This document shows, in pieces, positions 1-7,234 of a stretch of DNA of 12,257 nucleotides (position 1 is the stretch's first letter; each line of letters starts with the position of its first letter). A program made the translations under genes and the position numbers. Origin of the DNA: Saprospiraceae bacterium (GTDB lineage: Bacteria > Bacteroidota > Bacteroidia > Chitinophagales > Saprospiraceae); the NCBI GenBank assembly GCA_020630355.1, contig JAHDBO010000037.1:1-12257 (forward strand). The letters are read 5' to 3'. A model generated the notes under the pieces. It made no database searches, was not told the origin of the DNA, and saw nothing but the letters and a program-made list of their open reading frames with translations.

Positions 1-36
1 CAGCGCTTCAATATCTACGAAAGATTGGTTTTCCAT
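1..36 (-). CDS. 5' end of a leftward gene, cut by the window edge
   Basis: On the minus strand an ATG at 34-36 opens a frame that runs off the left edge, giving MENQSFVDIEAL (12 codons). A perfect TAnnTTTG element at 67-74 lies about 30 nt upstream, which would give a short leader typical of Bacteroidota, and an A/G-rich stretch precedes the ATG. Both support a real start. The FVDIEAL opening faintly recalls the N-terminus of Bacteroidota lysophospholipid acyltransferase-like proteins, but twelve residues cannot establish a product and I assign none. The gene lies 121 nt downstream of the DUF3109 gene on the same strand. Confidence 0.4.
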   Translation of the reverse strand, partial: MENQSFVDIEAL

Positions 37-66
37 GCTTTCTTGTGCGTGTGTTTTTAGAATCGT

Positions 67-92
67 CAAAAATATTTAAAAAGGGGCAAACC
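67..92 (-). promoter_or_regulatory. Candidate Bacteroidota promoter for the left-edge gene
   Basis: Read on the minus strand, TATTTTTG (67-74) matches the -7 consensus TAnnTTTG exactly. A TTGG about 16 nt upstream (near 89-92) could act as the -33 element; a closer TTTG is only 12 nt away, which is too tight. Transcription would start near 60, leaving roughly 25 nt before the ATG at 36. The -33 match is only fair. Confidence 0.4.
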
Positions 93-157
93 AAGGAAGT
101 GAGTCCACTATTTTAGCATTTTTTTAAGGGATTTGGTAGTAGGCAGTTTTAAAAAAG

Positions 158-736
158 CTATTTGTCTTTCCAATGCTGGGCAGCAGCTTCCAATTCCTCG
201 TAGAAATCTTCTCCGTATTTACGGATAAGCGGCTCTTTCAAAAACTGATAGACGGGTAACTGTTGCTCTTTCCCCAAGGCACATGCCGCTGAACAAATAT
301 CCCAACGGTCATAATTCAAAGCCTCAAAGCCTGCCTTTTCATTTACTTTCACCCGAATCGGATATAAATGACAGGAAATCGGTTTTTTGAACTCGGTGAC
401 GCCTTCTTCATAGGCTTTCTCTATCCCGCATTTGGCAATCCCATCTTGATAAGTCATAAAAGAACAAGCGCCGTTTTCCAGCAGACTTGTGCCCATTTCA
501 TCTGGTTCTTCATTGTAAACAGCTACCCCTTTTTCTTCAATCACCCGAATACCCTCTTCGAGTAGGAATGGTTTGATTTTATCCAAATCCTTTTCGACAA
601 GTGCAATTTCTCCTTTTGTAATCGGTGCGCCCCAATCCCCTTCCCAACAGCAAGCCCCTTTACAGGCATTCAAATTACAAATGAATTGCTCCTCTATGAC
701 GTCAACGCTGATTAATTTACCTTGGACTATTAACAT
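158..736 (-). CDS. DUF3109 family cysteine-cluster protein
   Basis: This 192-residue protein has the length and cysteine layout of the DUF3109 family, widespread in Bacteroidota and related to YkgJ-type proteins thought to chelate zinc or an iron-sulfur centre. Nine cysteines are visible: C20, C25, C29 and C30 (CNLNACKGACC), C91, C103, C122 in the signature SCHLYPIR, and C148 and C152 (CSAAC). There is no signal peptide or membrane segment, so it is probably cytoplasmic. The start at 736 is supported by a consensus promoter ending about 22 nt upstream. No reaction is established for the family, and the neighbours do not suggest one. The gene is divergent from the small secreted protein at 872. 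Confidence 0.88.
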   Translation of the reverse strand: MLIVQGKLISVDVIEEQFICNLNACKGACCWEGDWGAPITKGEIALVEKDLDKIKPFLLEEGIRVIEEKGVAVYNEEPDEMGTSLLENGACSFMTYQDGIAKCGIEKAYEEGVTEFKKPISCHLYPIRVKVNEKAGFEALNYDRWDICSAACALGKEQQLPVYQFLKEPLIRKYGEDFYEELEAAAQHWKDK

Positions 737-758
737 TTAAATGGTGGTTTGATGGTTA

Positions 759-788
759 CAAAACTACTTTTTATCATTTTGTCTGCAA
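759..788 (-). promoter_or_regulatory. Consensus Bacteroidota promoter for the DUF3109 gene
   Basis: On the minus strand, TTG (786-788) is followed after exactly 19 nt by TAGTTTTG (759-766), a perfect TAnnTTTG. This spacing fits the known 17-23 nt range for the phylum. Transcription would start near 752, giving a leader of about 15 nt before the ATG at 736. Confidence 0.65.
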
Positions 789-814
789 TAAGCTGTTATG
801 GCTTTTTTAAAAAA

Positions 815-846
815 TTGGACTTTTCTTAGCGAATTATTTAGCTTTG
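815..846 (+). promoter_or_regulatory. Consensus Bacteroidota promoter for the 872 gene
   Basis: TTG at 815-817 and TAGCTTTG at 839-846 (perfect TAnnTTTG) are separated by 21 nt. The predicted transcription start near 853 leaves a leader of about 20 nt to the ATG at 872. It sits back to back with the leftward promoter at 759-788; the two do not overlap. Confidence 0.65.
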
Positions 847-871
847 AGTTATAGTAACGAAATCAACAATA

Positions 872-1243
872 ATGAAAAAATTATTCATATCTGGTCTTTT
901 ATCTTTTCTTTTTGTGTTGGCGTTTGCCCAACCCAAGGAACTGCTGTCCCAATTGGATAAGGGGGAAATCGAACCAATCACTTATGCCAAGTCTAGTGCG
1001 ACGCATTATTCGAAAGTCATTGAACTAAGTGCAGAGCAACAAATCGCTTTAGAGAAAATCTATAAAAAAGAGGCGAATAAATTGCGTAGTATCGCCCCGC
1101 TCAAATCAGAAAACCCTACTTTATATTCTAAAAAAGAAAATGCAATATTTATCAATACACGTCAAGCGGTCAAATTGGTACTAGACCGTAATCAATGGCG
1201 CAAATACGCACTTCACGAGCGAATGAACAAGCTCAAGAAGTAA
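872..1243 (+). CDS. Small secreted helical protein, possibly Spy/CpxP-like
   Basis: The 123-residue product begins with a clear signal peptide (MKKLFISGLLSFLFVLAFAQ; likely cleavage near residue 18-20) and should be periplasmic or secreted. The mature part is basic and mostly helical. Residues 51-75 (ELSAEQQIALEKIYKKEANK and onward) and 100-118 (VKLVLDRNQWRKY and onward) each carry an L-x-x-x-Q-like unit. This resembles the LTxxQ-type helices of small periplasmic Spy/CpxP-like chaperones and their many Bacteroidota relatives, but the canonical LTxxQ is not intact, so the family is only suggested. It ends in a lysine-rich tail (MNKLKK). It has its own consensus promoter and appears monocistronic: the next gene is 293 nt away. 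Length, signal peptide and promoter make it a convincing gene although its function is unknown. Confidence 0.8.
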   Translation: MKKLFISGLLSFLFVLAFAQPKELLSQLDKGEIEPITYAKSSATHYSKVIELSAEQQIALEKIYKKEANKLRSIAPLKSENPTLYSKKENAIFINTRQAVKLVLDRNQWRKYALHERMNKLKK

Positions 1244-1488
1244 CATTTGTAGCATTTTTATAGTTAATAATAGAAACATAGCGTTTTCTTATAAAAGGGA
1301 ATCCTTTGAAGAGGTACTGTATCAAGCTGTTCAATCCATGTTGTTAAGTTGTTTATTCGATGAGTTCTTGAGTCATTTGTGTTCCTAAACAAATCATCAT
1401 CTCTACCAATAAACAAGACCGCTTAAATACTGCTGCAACAATATATTTCACAACATACAATCTTTATGAGAAAATGTTACAAAAAGTC

Positions 1489-1516
1489 ATCCGTGCAAAG
1501 AACACTTTGCATGGAT
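1489..1516 (+). terminator. Strong hairpin upstream of the TPR gene: terminator or leader attenuator
   Basis: ATCCGTGCAAAG (1489-1500) and CTTTGCATGGAT (1505-1516) pair over 12 bp with a single G-U, around an AACA loop. An A-rich stretch precedes the stem and ATTTTG follows, so it looks like a short-T-tract intrinsic terminator. It lies 245 nt beyond the stop of the upstream gene but only 20 nt before the ATG at 1537. It could therefore terminate read-through, act as a leader attenuator, or stabilise the TPR mRNA. Confidence 0.5.
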
Positions 1517-1536
1517 TTTGCATATAAGAAGGTATT

Positions 1537-3348
1537 ATGAAAAAAATTATTTTACATATTGTGTTAATACTAGGTGTTGCTCTTGCTGCCCATGCACAAG
1601 AATCTAGATTAGCACAGCAATATTTCAATAATGGGGAGTTTGAGAAAGCCTCTGCCATCTATGAGAAATTGTATAAGAAAAACAGTCGCAACGATTATTA
1701 TTTTTCAAAGTACTTGGATTGCTTGATTGAATTGGAAAATTATTCTGAAGCAGAAAAAACGCTTAAAAAGCAAATCAAAAAGCAACCCAAGAACGTCTCC
1801 TTGTATGTCCTTTACGGAAATTTGCTAGAAAAGCAATTCCGAGACGATGAAGCCAACGAATTGTATAAAAAAGCGATTAAAGAACTGGACAAAGACCATC
1901 GTTCTATAGGGCGGCTTGCCAGTGAATTTCAAAAATTGATGAAGTTTGACCTGGCGATAGAAGCCTATGAAAAGGGAGGTAAACTTTTGAACGACAGAAA
2001 TATTTTTGCGTACAACTTGGCGCGCCTTTATGGACAAAAAGGGGATACTCAAAAGATGATTGGTAGTTATCTGGATGCTATCAAGCGAACGCCTAGTCTG
2101 GCGGCCAATGTAAAAACGCAATTCACCAGAAATTTCTCGGAAGACGATTTCCAAGAAGTCCAAACACAGCTTTATGAGCGCATCCAAGAAGACGATACTT
2201 CTACGATTTACCCAGAGTTGTTGACTTGGGTATTCGTTCATAAAAAGGACTATAAAAATGCGTTGCGGCAAGCCAAAGCCATCGACAGGAGACAACAAGA
2301 AGGCGGAGCTAGGGTTTATCGTCTGGCACAAACGGCTGCCCGTGCGAAGGACTACGATGTAGCGATAAGCGGTTTTGATTATATCGTAGAGAACAAGGGC
2401 GCTGGTTCCGCTTTTTATGTGGATGCCAAACGGGAATCGCTACGGTGCCAACGTTTCAAACTCGTAGAAGGTTATCAATATACCGAAGAAGATTTAAGGA
2501 ATCTAGAAAGCAAGTACGAGGCTTTCTTGACCGAATTTGGTCGCAAAAAAACAACGGCTAGTATTATTGCAGAACTAGCAGATTTACAGGCTTATTTTCT
2601 AAACGACTTAGATAAAGCTATTCAGTTGCTCGATGAAATGATACAGTACCCTGACATCAACCAACACGTACAAGCAAGGGCAAAAATCAGCTTGGCAGAC
2701 TTCTATCTGATGAAAGGAGAAATTTGGGAAGCGACGCTTTTATATTCACAAGTAGATAAGGCTTTCAAAGATGATTTGCTCGGGCAAGAGGCCCGTTTTC
2801 GCAATGCAAAACTTTCCTATTATGCAGGGGATTTTGGTTGGGCGCAAGCTCAATTTGATGTTTTAAAAGCCTCTACTTCCAAGCTCATTGCCAATGATGC
2901 TTTGGATATGTCCGTTTTCATTATGGACAACCTTGGGCTGGACACGACGGCCGCACCTTTGATGATATTTTCGCAAGCGGATTTATTGACTTTTCAGAAC
3001 AAATTTGAAGAAGCTTTCACCAAACTGGATTCTATCAAAGTGCTTTTCCCAGAGCATTCTCTCGAAGATGATGTTTTTTATACAAAATCAAAGGTGTATT
3101 TCAAGCAGCGTAACTATAGCAAAGCGGCTGAAATGCTTCAAACCATTATCGACAATTATCCTGAAAGTATTCGTGTAGATAATGCGCTTTTTGAGTTGGC
3201 AGAGATGTACGAACGGGAATTTCAATTAAATGACAAAGAAAAGGCAGCCAAACTCTACGAACGTATTCTTTTTGAACATTCGGGCAGCACCTTTTCCGTT
3301 GAAGCCAGAAAACGCTATCGACGATTGATTGGGGATGCGGTGCAATAA
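1537..3348 (+). CDS. Secreted tetratricopeptide-repeat protein
   Basis: The 603-residue protein starts with a signal peptide (MKKIILHIVLILGVALAAHA; cleavage near A20) and has no later membrane span, so it should be periplasmic. The rest is almost entirely TPR-type helical hairpins. Clear units include residues 23-50 (QQYFNNGEFEKASAIYEKLY), about 56-85 (ELENYSEAEKTLKKQIKKQP), 87-117 and 134-148 (KFDLAIEAYEKGG). In the last 100 residues the spacing resembles BamD/YbgF-type TPRs (QRNYSKAAEMLQTIIDNYPE, then AAKLYERILFEHSGS). Such proteins act as assembly scaffolds, but no partner is identifiable. The start is supported by AGAAGG at 1527-1532, an unusually good Shine-Dalgarno for this phylum, and by the signal peptide directly after it. 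No enzymatic domain is visible. It is convergent with the 306-residue gene and seems monocistronic. Confidence 0.85.
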   Translation: MKKIILHIVLILGVALAAHAQESRLAQQYFNNGEFEKASAIYEKLYKKNSRNDYYFSKYLDCLIELENYSEAEKTLKKQIKKQPKNVSLYVLYGNLLEKQFRDDEANELYKKAIKELDKDHRSIGRLASEFQKLMKFDLAIEAYEKGGKLLNDRNIFAYNLARLYGQKGDTQKMIGSYLDAIKRTPSLAANVKTQFTRNFSEDDFQEVQTQLYERIQEDDTSTIYPELLTWVFVHKKDYKNALRQAKAIDRRQQEGGARVYRLAQTAARAKDYDVAISGFDYIVENKGAGSAFYVDAKRESLRCQRFKLVEGYQYTEEDLRNLESKYEAFLTEFGRKKTTASIIAELADLQAYFLNDLDKAIQLLDEMIQYPDINQHVQARAKISLADFYLMKGEIWEATLLYSQVDKAFKDDLLGQEARFRNAKLSYYAGDFGWAQAQFDVLKASTSKLIANDALDMSVFIMDNLGLDTTAAPLMIFSQADLLTFQNKFEEAFTKLDSIKVLFPEHSLEDDVFYTKSKVYFKQRNYSKAAEMLQTIIDNYPESIRVDNALFELAEMYEREFQLNDKEKAAKLYERILFEHSGSTFSVEARKRYRRLIGDAVQ

Positions 3349-3368
3349 TAGATTTTAGTAATTAGTTT

Positions 3369-3389
3369 TTAGATATTAGATATTAGATT
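3369..3389. repeat. Heptamer tandem repeat (TTAGATA x3)
   Basis: TTAGATA, TTAGATA and TTAGATT lie head to tail just after the stop of the TPR gene. Degenerate TTAG-containing units (TTTTAGTAATTAG) lie directly before them, so the repetitive tract starts near 3353. It is too short and uniform to be a CRISPR; it looks like a small intergenic heptamer microsatellite. Confidence 0.6.
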
Positions 3390-3470
3390 GAAAATAATGC
3401 TTTTAAAACCTACTGCTGTTACTGAAATCGAAAATAGAATAAGGTCTAATAAACAAAAGAATTAAAAAGA

Positions 3471-3505
3471 AAGAAGGGCGACCCATAATGGAGTCGCCCT
3501 TTCTT
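3471..3505. terminator. Bidirectional intrinsic terminator between convergent genes
   Basis: AAGGGCGAC (3474-3482) pairs perfectly with GTCGCCCTT (3493-3501). The stem extends by about three more pairs if T3502 is bulged, and a 10-nt loop remains. On the plus strand it is followed by TCTTATT; on the minus strand by a much richer T-tract (TTCTTTCTTTTTAATTC). It probably serves mainly the leftward gene that stops at 3546 and can also end the TPR transcript. Confidence 0.75.
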
Positions 3506-3545
3506 ATTAAAACCTATAATTGAGAATGTGTGTGAAAATTGAATA

Positions 3546-4466
3546 TCACTTAGATGCAGTACCACTTCTTACGCTCCCATGCCCGTCTAAGCTGATGCTG
3601 TCGCTGCATCCTGTCGCAAAATGTTTCACTTCTACAAGCGCATTATTAGCAACCTTGATTGAAGAAGCACCTGCTACATTTAATGTAAATCGTTCGTATA
3701 AATAACGTTCTCCTGTTGATTTGACAGCGATAGTCATATCAGAATAAACCTGACTTGAATGTCCGCCAACCAGAATGCCCTTTGCATTCAAGCTCCAGTT
3801 GCCTTTCTCATCCCATTCGTTCATTTTTTGGACTAGAGCTTTAGGAGCATTAAATGCGCCTTGAAAAGATTTTCCATTCACTTTGAATGTTTCCACAAAA
3901 AATGTTTCACCAAATAAGTCAGCTACATTGAAAGCATCTTTGGCTTTTACCTGTGCAGGAGCGATTGCTCCGTCATAGGACTGTCCATCTACTAAAATAT
4001 CATAATGCAATAAGTCGCTAGGAGCAATTTCGATTTCTAGGCTATTATCAGCAGTATTGATAGCATTCGTGCCATCGATCACATCTTTGCAATTTTTTTG
4101 ACGTGTGGTTTCGCAAGTCACCTCTACTAGAAAGCTTTGGTTTTCTGTTCCTACCAATTCCAAACGGTGCGTCCCTACCTCCAAACGAAGGGCAACTGCA
4201 TTGGCGACCAATTTATTTCCGACTCTCTCTAGGCCACAAGGAGCAAAATCTCCATCCCAAGCACTGCCATTGTCCAACAGTTGATAATTGGTCAATTCTT
4301 TTGCCGATACAGGCAAGCAGAACTCAGCATACAACTCACAAGAAACTGCCTCTAGACGAATCGTCTTGATGGTATTGGCTTTCACAGAAGAGACCAATAA
4401 TATCACAGCGATAACAATAAAAATCGTTTGTGTTTTAAAGTTGCTCATATTTGTTTTGTTTCCCAT
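3546..4466 (-). CDS. Secreted protein with a repeated DG-x-x-AP module, unknown function
   Basis: The 306-residue product has an N-terminal hydrophobic signal (residues 12-30) and should be exported; no further membrane span or lipobox is seen. A second ATG at 4448 (MSNFKT) is an equally good start and gives a more usual signal peptide. The mature protein carries a recurring motif: YQLLDNGSAWDGDFAP (61-76), YDILVDGQSYDGAIAP (155-170) and VNGKSFQGAFNAP (196-208). Residues 210-245 (LVQKMNEWDEKGNWSLN and onward to SSQVY) resemble, from memory, a module repeated in very large surface proteins of Saprospiria; this needs a search. Cysteines at 43, 50, 77, 118 and 126 could form disulfides. No T9SS C-terminal signature is evident and the last 20 residues are low in hydrophobics. 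A structural or binding role is possible but not shown. Confidence 0.75.
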   Translation of the reverse strand: MGNKTNMSNFKTQTIFIVIAVILLVSSVKANTIKTIRLEAVSCELYAEFCLPVSAKELTNYQLLDNGSAWDGDFAPCGLERVGNKLVANAVALRLEVGTHRLELVGTENQSFLVEVTCETTRQKNCKDVIDGTNAINTADNSLEIEIAPSDLLHYDILVDGQSYDGAIAPAQVKAKDAFNVADLFGETFFVETFKVNGKSFQGAFNAPKALVQKMNEWDEKGNWSLNAKGILVGGHSSQVYSDMTIAVKSTGERYLYERFTLNVAGASSIKVANNALVEVKHFATGCSDSISLDGHGSVRSGTASK

Positions 4467-4568
4467 TGTGAACAGTAGATTTCTAATTTGTTTTTTCAGC
4501 GTGTTTTGTTTTGTACTAAATGATTAGCAACGATTCTTAAAAAGCAAACACCATACCAAAACCTCAAC

Positions 4569-4598
4569 CAAAAATACCTTTTGCTCAAAAAAGCGAAA
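4569..4598 (-). promoter_or_regulatory. Candidate promoter for the 306-residue secreted protein
   Basis: On the minus strand TATTTTTG (4569-4576) matches TAnnTTTG exactly. TTTC (4595-4598), 18 nt upstream, is a one-mismatch -33 element. Transcription would start near 4562, giving a leader of roughly 95-115 nt depending on which ATG is used. Confidence 0.4.
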
Positions 4599-4793
4599 CA
4601 CACCAATTCTACTCATTTTATACTTTTTCAACTTATGAATATTTTCACCAAATGTTTATCAGCCCCTTAAATGAGGTCTTTATCATTAATATGTATTTCA
4701 TTTGCTGTCACAAAAAAAAATATTTGAACTAGATTTTTACAAAGTTGCATTTTACACATAAAAACCTTTTTTAAAGGGTTCTGCATTTTATCG

Positions 4794-4801
4794 TATCTTT
4801 C
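4794..4801 (+). promoter_or_regulatory. Candidate -7 element for the kinase-permease operon
   Basis: TATCTTTC differs from TAnnTTTG at the last base only and lies 26 nt before the ATG at 4828, implying a leader of about 20 nt. The -33 region has only a T-run (4767-4772) rather than a TTG, so the promoter is weakly supported. Confidence 0.35.
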
Positions 4802-4827
4802 AATAGAATTACCCCAAAACAGTTGCT

Positions 4828-7197
4828 ATGAAAATACAGTTCTTGTTCTTTTTTACATTATCCGTAAGTCTATTGGCTGCCCAAAACAACAATGAAGCAA
4901 AAATCCAACAATTGGAAAAGCTCATCCAACTCGAAAGTTCTCCCAAACAAAAAGGGCAATTACTATTAGAACAAGCGAGGTTGTGGTATCGTTTGATGGA
5001 TTTTGATAAACAAACACAAGCACTGAACAAAGCGCTCCTTTTGGCGAAAGCCAATCAGGATACCAGTCAAATCATTGAAGCCAACTTGCAACTGGGGGAA
5101 GCACGATGGGAAAACTTGGAATCACTCAATCAGCGCAGAGCAGCCGTTGACAATGCCTTGCAACTCGCCACAATACAAGGCAATCCTTTGCTGGTAGCCC
5201 GTGCAAAAGATAATGAAGCAGTCCTTCTAGAGTCAGACAGTGCCAGCTATACCGCCATTCTCAATAATTTAAACTATAAAAAGAAACATCAAGCCCCTAA
5301 GTATGAACTTGCAAAATCCTATTCCCTCCTAGGCGCCTATGCCACAAATCTCTTAAAAAAAGATAGTAGCTTGTATTATCTGAATCAATCTTTAGCATTG
5401 TTGAAGGAAAGCGAAGCTACGGATGCCAATTATACCCTGAAAGCAGAAACCTATAGGGCGCTCGCCCATCATTATAATGCTTTTAAGTATAAAGAAGCAT
5501 TAACTCCTAGCTACATCGATTCTTCACTCCATATTTTCAAATCAGTCGTCAGTATTCCCGAAGAAAATAAAACGAGGATTTTACTGAGTGAGTATCTAAC
5601 CGATTATGACCGATACGAAGAAGCACTGAACGAAGTCAACCAAGTGGTCAACAACAGCAAGCAATATGTCAATGGGGAAGTGCTCGGCATGATGGGCCTT
5701 TTATCTTATTATAACAAGAACTATAACGAGTCGATTGAATATTATAAAAAAAGCCTCGCCAAATACCAGCTGGTCGAAGATGGCTATGCCGCAGCAGAAT
5801 CACAGGCCGCTATCGCTTTTGTTTATGGTCAAATCAAATCCTTTGAAGAGGGCTTGGCATATATCGAACCTGCCGTAGCTTATGCCGAACAGTCTAACAA
5901 CAAGAAATTGCTGGCGACCACTTATTATGCCAAATCAAAATTGCTCTCCGACCTTGGCAAGCATCGTGCCTCTATCCAATTCAGACATAAAGTCATCAAC
6001 CTGCATCAGGAACTTGGAAGAAAACGCCCTGTGCATGAGCAGATGCTTTCTCTAGCGGGCTCTTATATCGACATTAATCAATTGGATTCAGCAGAACATT
6101 ACAATCGGATTGGTTATGATTTTTTTAAACCCATCAATGAAAAAGGACCGCTATCTTTAGCCTATCGCAATTTTTACAATATATATAAGGAGCAAAAGGA
6201 TTTTGAAAAAGCACTGACGAGCCTAGAATCTTACCATGCTTATCAAGACAGCCTCAAAAGAAATACCCTGGAACGCCGACTCAATGAGGAACGCGCCAAC
6301 CTGAAAGTCGTAGAAGCAAAAGAATCCGTCAACATCGCTGAGCGCAAAAAGGCATTGGCAGAGCAGGAAGCACAATTGTTGAGTTTCAGGAATAGCCTTT
6401 ATCTCGCTTTGGCTGCCTTGCTAGGGCTTGTTTTGCTCGCTGGATTATATTTCTTTTCTAAATTAAGGAAATCAAAAGCGCAAATCGAATCACAAAACGA
6501 GCAGCTCCAACAACTTAATGCAACTAAAGATAAATTCTTCGGTATCATAGCACATGACATACGCAGCCCTATCGTTGCGCTAGATGGTGTAGGCGAACAA
6601 ATGGCTTATCACTTAAAAAAAGACAACCACAGCAAACTAGAAAAACTAGCTATCAATATTGATAAAACGGCAAAACGATTATCTGGACTTTTGGACAATC
6701 TCCTCAACTGGGCACTGCTCCAACAAGGTGTCATTCCTTATCATCCACAGCGTATCTCCTTGAAGCAATCGGGCCAGCAGGTATTGGATATGTTTCAAAA
6801 TAACGCTACTGTCAAAAATATTAAGCTTGTCAATCAAGTCGAATCTGACATCCAAGCTTATGTGGACGAGTCCGCCCTGAATACCATCCTTAGGAATTTA
6901 ATCAGCAATGCGATCAAATTTACGCCTGAAGGTGGCCGAGTTTCCCTTGCGGCAAGCAGCAAAAACGGTATGGCTTATATTACTGTCAACGATACAGGGA
7001 CAGGTATTTCTCTAGAACAACAAAAGCAATTGTTTTCTTTAGATAGAAAAAGTAAAAAAGGTACGGCTGGCGAAAAAGGTACAGGCTTGGGGCTTAATTT
7101 GGTCAAAGAGCTTATCGAACTCAACAAAGGCTCTATCAAAGTAACTAGTAGTCGAGAAAAAGGTACTAGTTTTGAATTGGGCTTGCCGATGTCCTGA
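4828..7197 (+). CDS. TPR-sensor transmembrane histidine kinase
   Basis: The 789-residue kinase has a signal peptide (residues 1-19, ending LLAAQ) and a long extracytoplasmic TPR-type helical region (about 22-480; for example the repeat at YYNKNYNESIEYYKKSLAKY). A coiled coil (about 480-520) and one membrane span (about 523-543) follow. The cytoplasmic part has a short coiled linker, a dimerisation/phosphoacceptor helix with H576 in IAHDIRSPI, then a GHKL ATPase domain: N-box with N694 (NLISNAIKFT), G1 box DTGTGI (D722) and G2 box GTGLG (751-755). All catalytic motifs are intact, so it should autophosphorylate. This architecture is common in Bacteroidota, with the TPRs presumably sensing an envelope protein or peptide. 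There is no receiver domain and no response regulator gene in the window, so the partner is elsewhere. The permease gene starts 37 nt downstream on the same strand. Confidence 0.9.
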   Translation: MKIQFLFFFTLSVSLLAAQNNNEAKIQQLEKLIQLESSPKQKGQLLLEQARLWYRLMDFDKQTQALNKALLLAKANQDTSQIIEANLQLGEARWENLESLNQRRAAVDNALQLATIQGNPLLVARAKDNEAVLLESDSASYTAILNNLNYKKKHQAPKYELAKSYSLLGAYATNLLKKDSSLYYLNQSLALLKESEATDANYTLKAETYRALAHHYNAFKYKEALTPSYIDSSLHIFKSVVSIPEENKTRILLSEYLTDYDRYEEALNEVNQVVNNSKQYVNGEVLGMMGLLSYYNKNYNESIEYYKKSLAKYQLVEDGYAAAESQAAIAFVYGQIKSFEEGLAYIEPAVAYAEQSNNKKLLATTYYAKSKLLSDLGKHRASIQFRHKVINLHQELGRKRPVHEQMLSLAGSYIDINQLDSAEHYNRIGYDFFKPINEKGPLSLAYRNFYNIYKEQKDFEKALTSLESYHAYQDSLKRNTLERRLNEERANLKVVEAKESVNIAERKKALAEQEAQLLSFRNSLYLALAALLGLVLLAGLYFFSKLRKSKAQIESQNEQLQQLNATKDKFFGIIAHDIRSPIVALDGVGEQMAYHLKKDNHSKLEKLAINIDKTAKRLSGLLDNLLNWALLQQGVIPYHPQRISLKQSGQQVLDMFQNNATVKNIKLVNQVESDIQAYVDESALNTILRNLISNAIKFTPEGGRVSLAASSKNGMAYITVNDTGTGISLEQQKQLFSLDRKSKKGTAGEKGTGLGLNLVKELIELNKGSIKVTSSREKGTSFELGLPMS

Positions 7198-7234
7198 TTT
7201 TCTTAATATATTGCGCAGCAAAGCAAACCCGATT

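Larger units (their letters stand above)
4467..4827. other. 361-nt AT-rich divergent intergenic region
   Basis: This gap separates the leftward 306-residue gene from the rightward histidine kinase gene. It is AT-rich with several A and T runs, including a run of nine A near 4711-4719. I see a promoter candidate for each direction (4569-4598 minus; 4794-4801 plus) and no ORF with coding character, RNA gene or long inverted repeat. The plus-strand frame across 4288-4527 is mostly antisense to the 306-residue gene and is not credible. Confidence 0.6.

Noticed and set aside
1825..2331. 168-codon open frame on the minus strand
   Set aside because: It lies wholly inside the TPR gene, has no signal or domain character and no promoter; the plus-strand frame has a signal peptide and clear repeats.
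3353..3389. Possible CRISPR or attachment-site repeat
   Set aside because: The units are 7 nt with no spacers, and no cas, integrase or tRNA gene is nearby.
4288..4527. 79-codon plus-strand frame running into the intergenic region
   Set aside because: Most of it is antisense to the secreted 306-residue gene, and its hydrophobic end arises from the complement of AT-rich signal-peptide and leader DNA.
4763..4780. AACC...GGGTT dyad near the kinase promoter
   Set aside because: The pairing is imperfect (an extra G) and relies on T/A runs common in this gap; not distinguishable from chance.
7172..7234. Upstream ATG for the permease, overlapping the kinase
   Set aside because: The 21 extra residues (MNWACRCPDFLNILRSKANP and one more) lack signal or membrane character and follow the kinase reading frame region; the ATG at 7235 begins a typical permease N-terminus.
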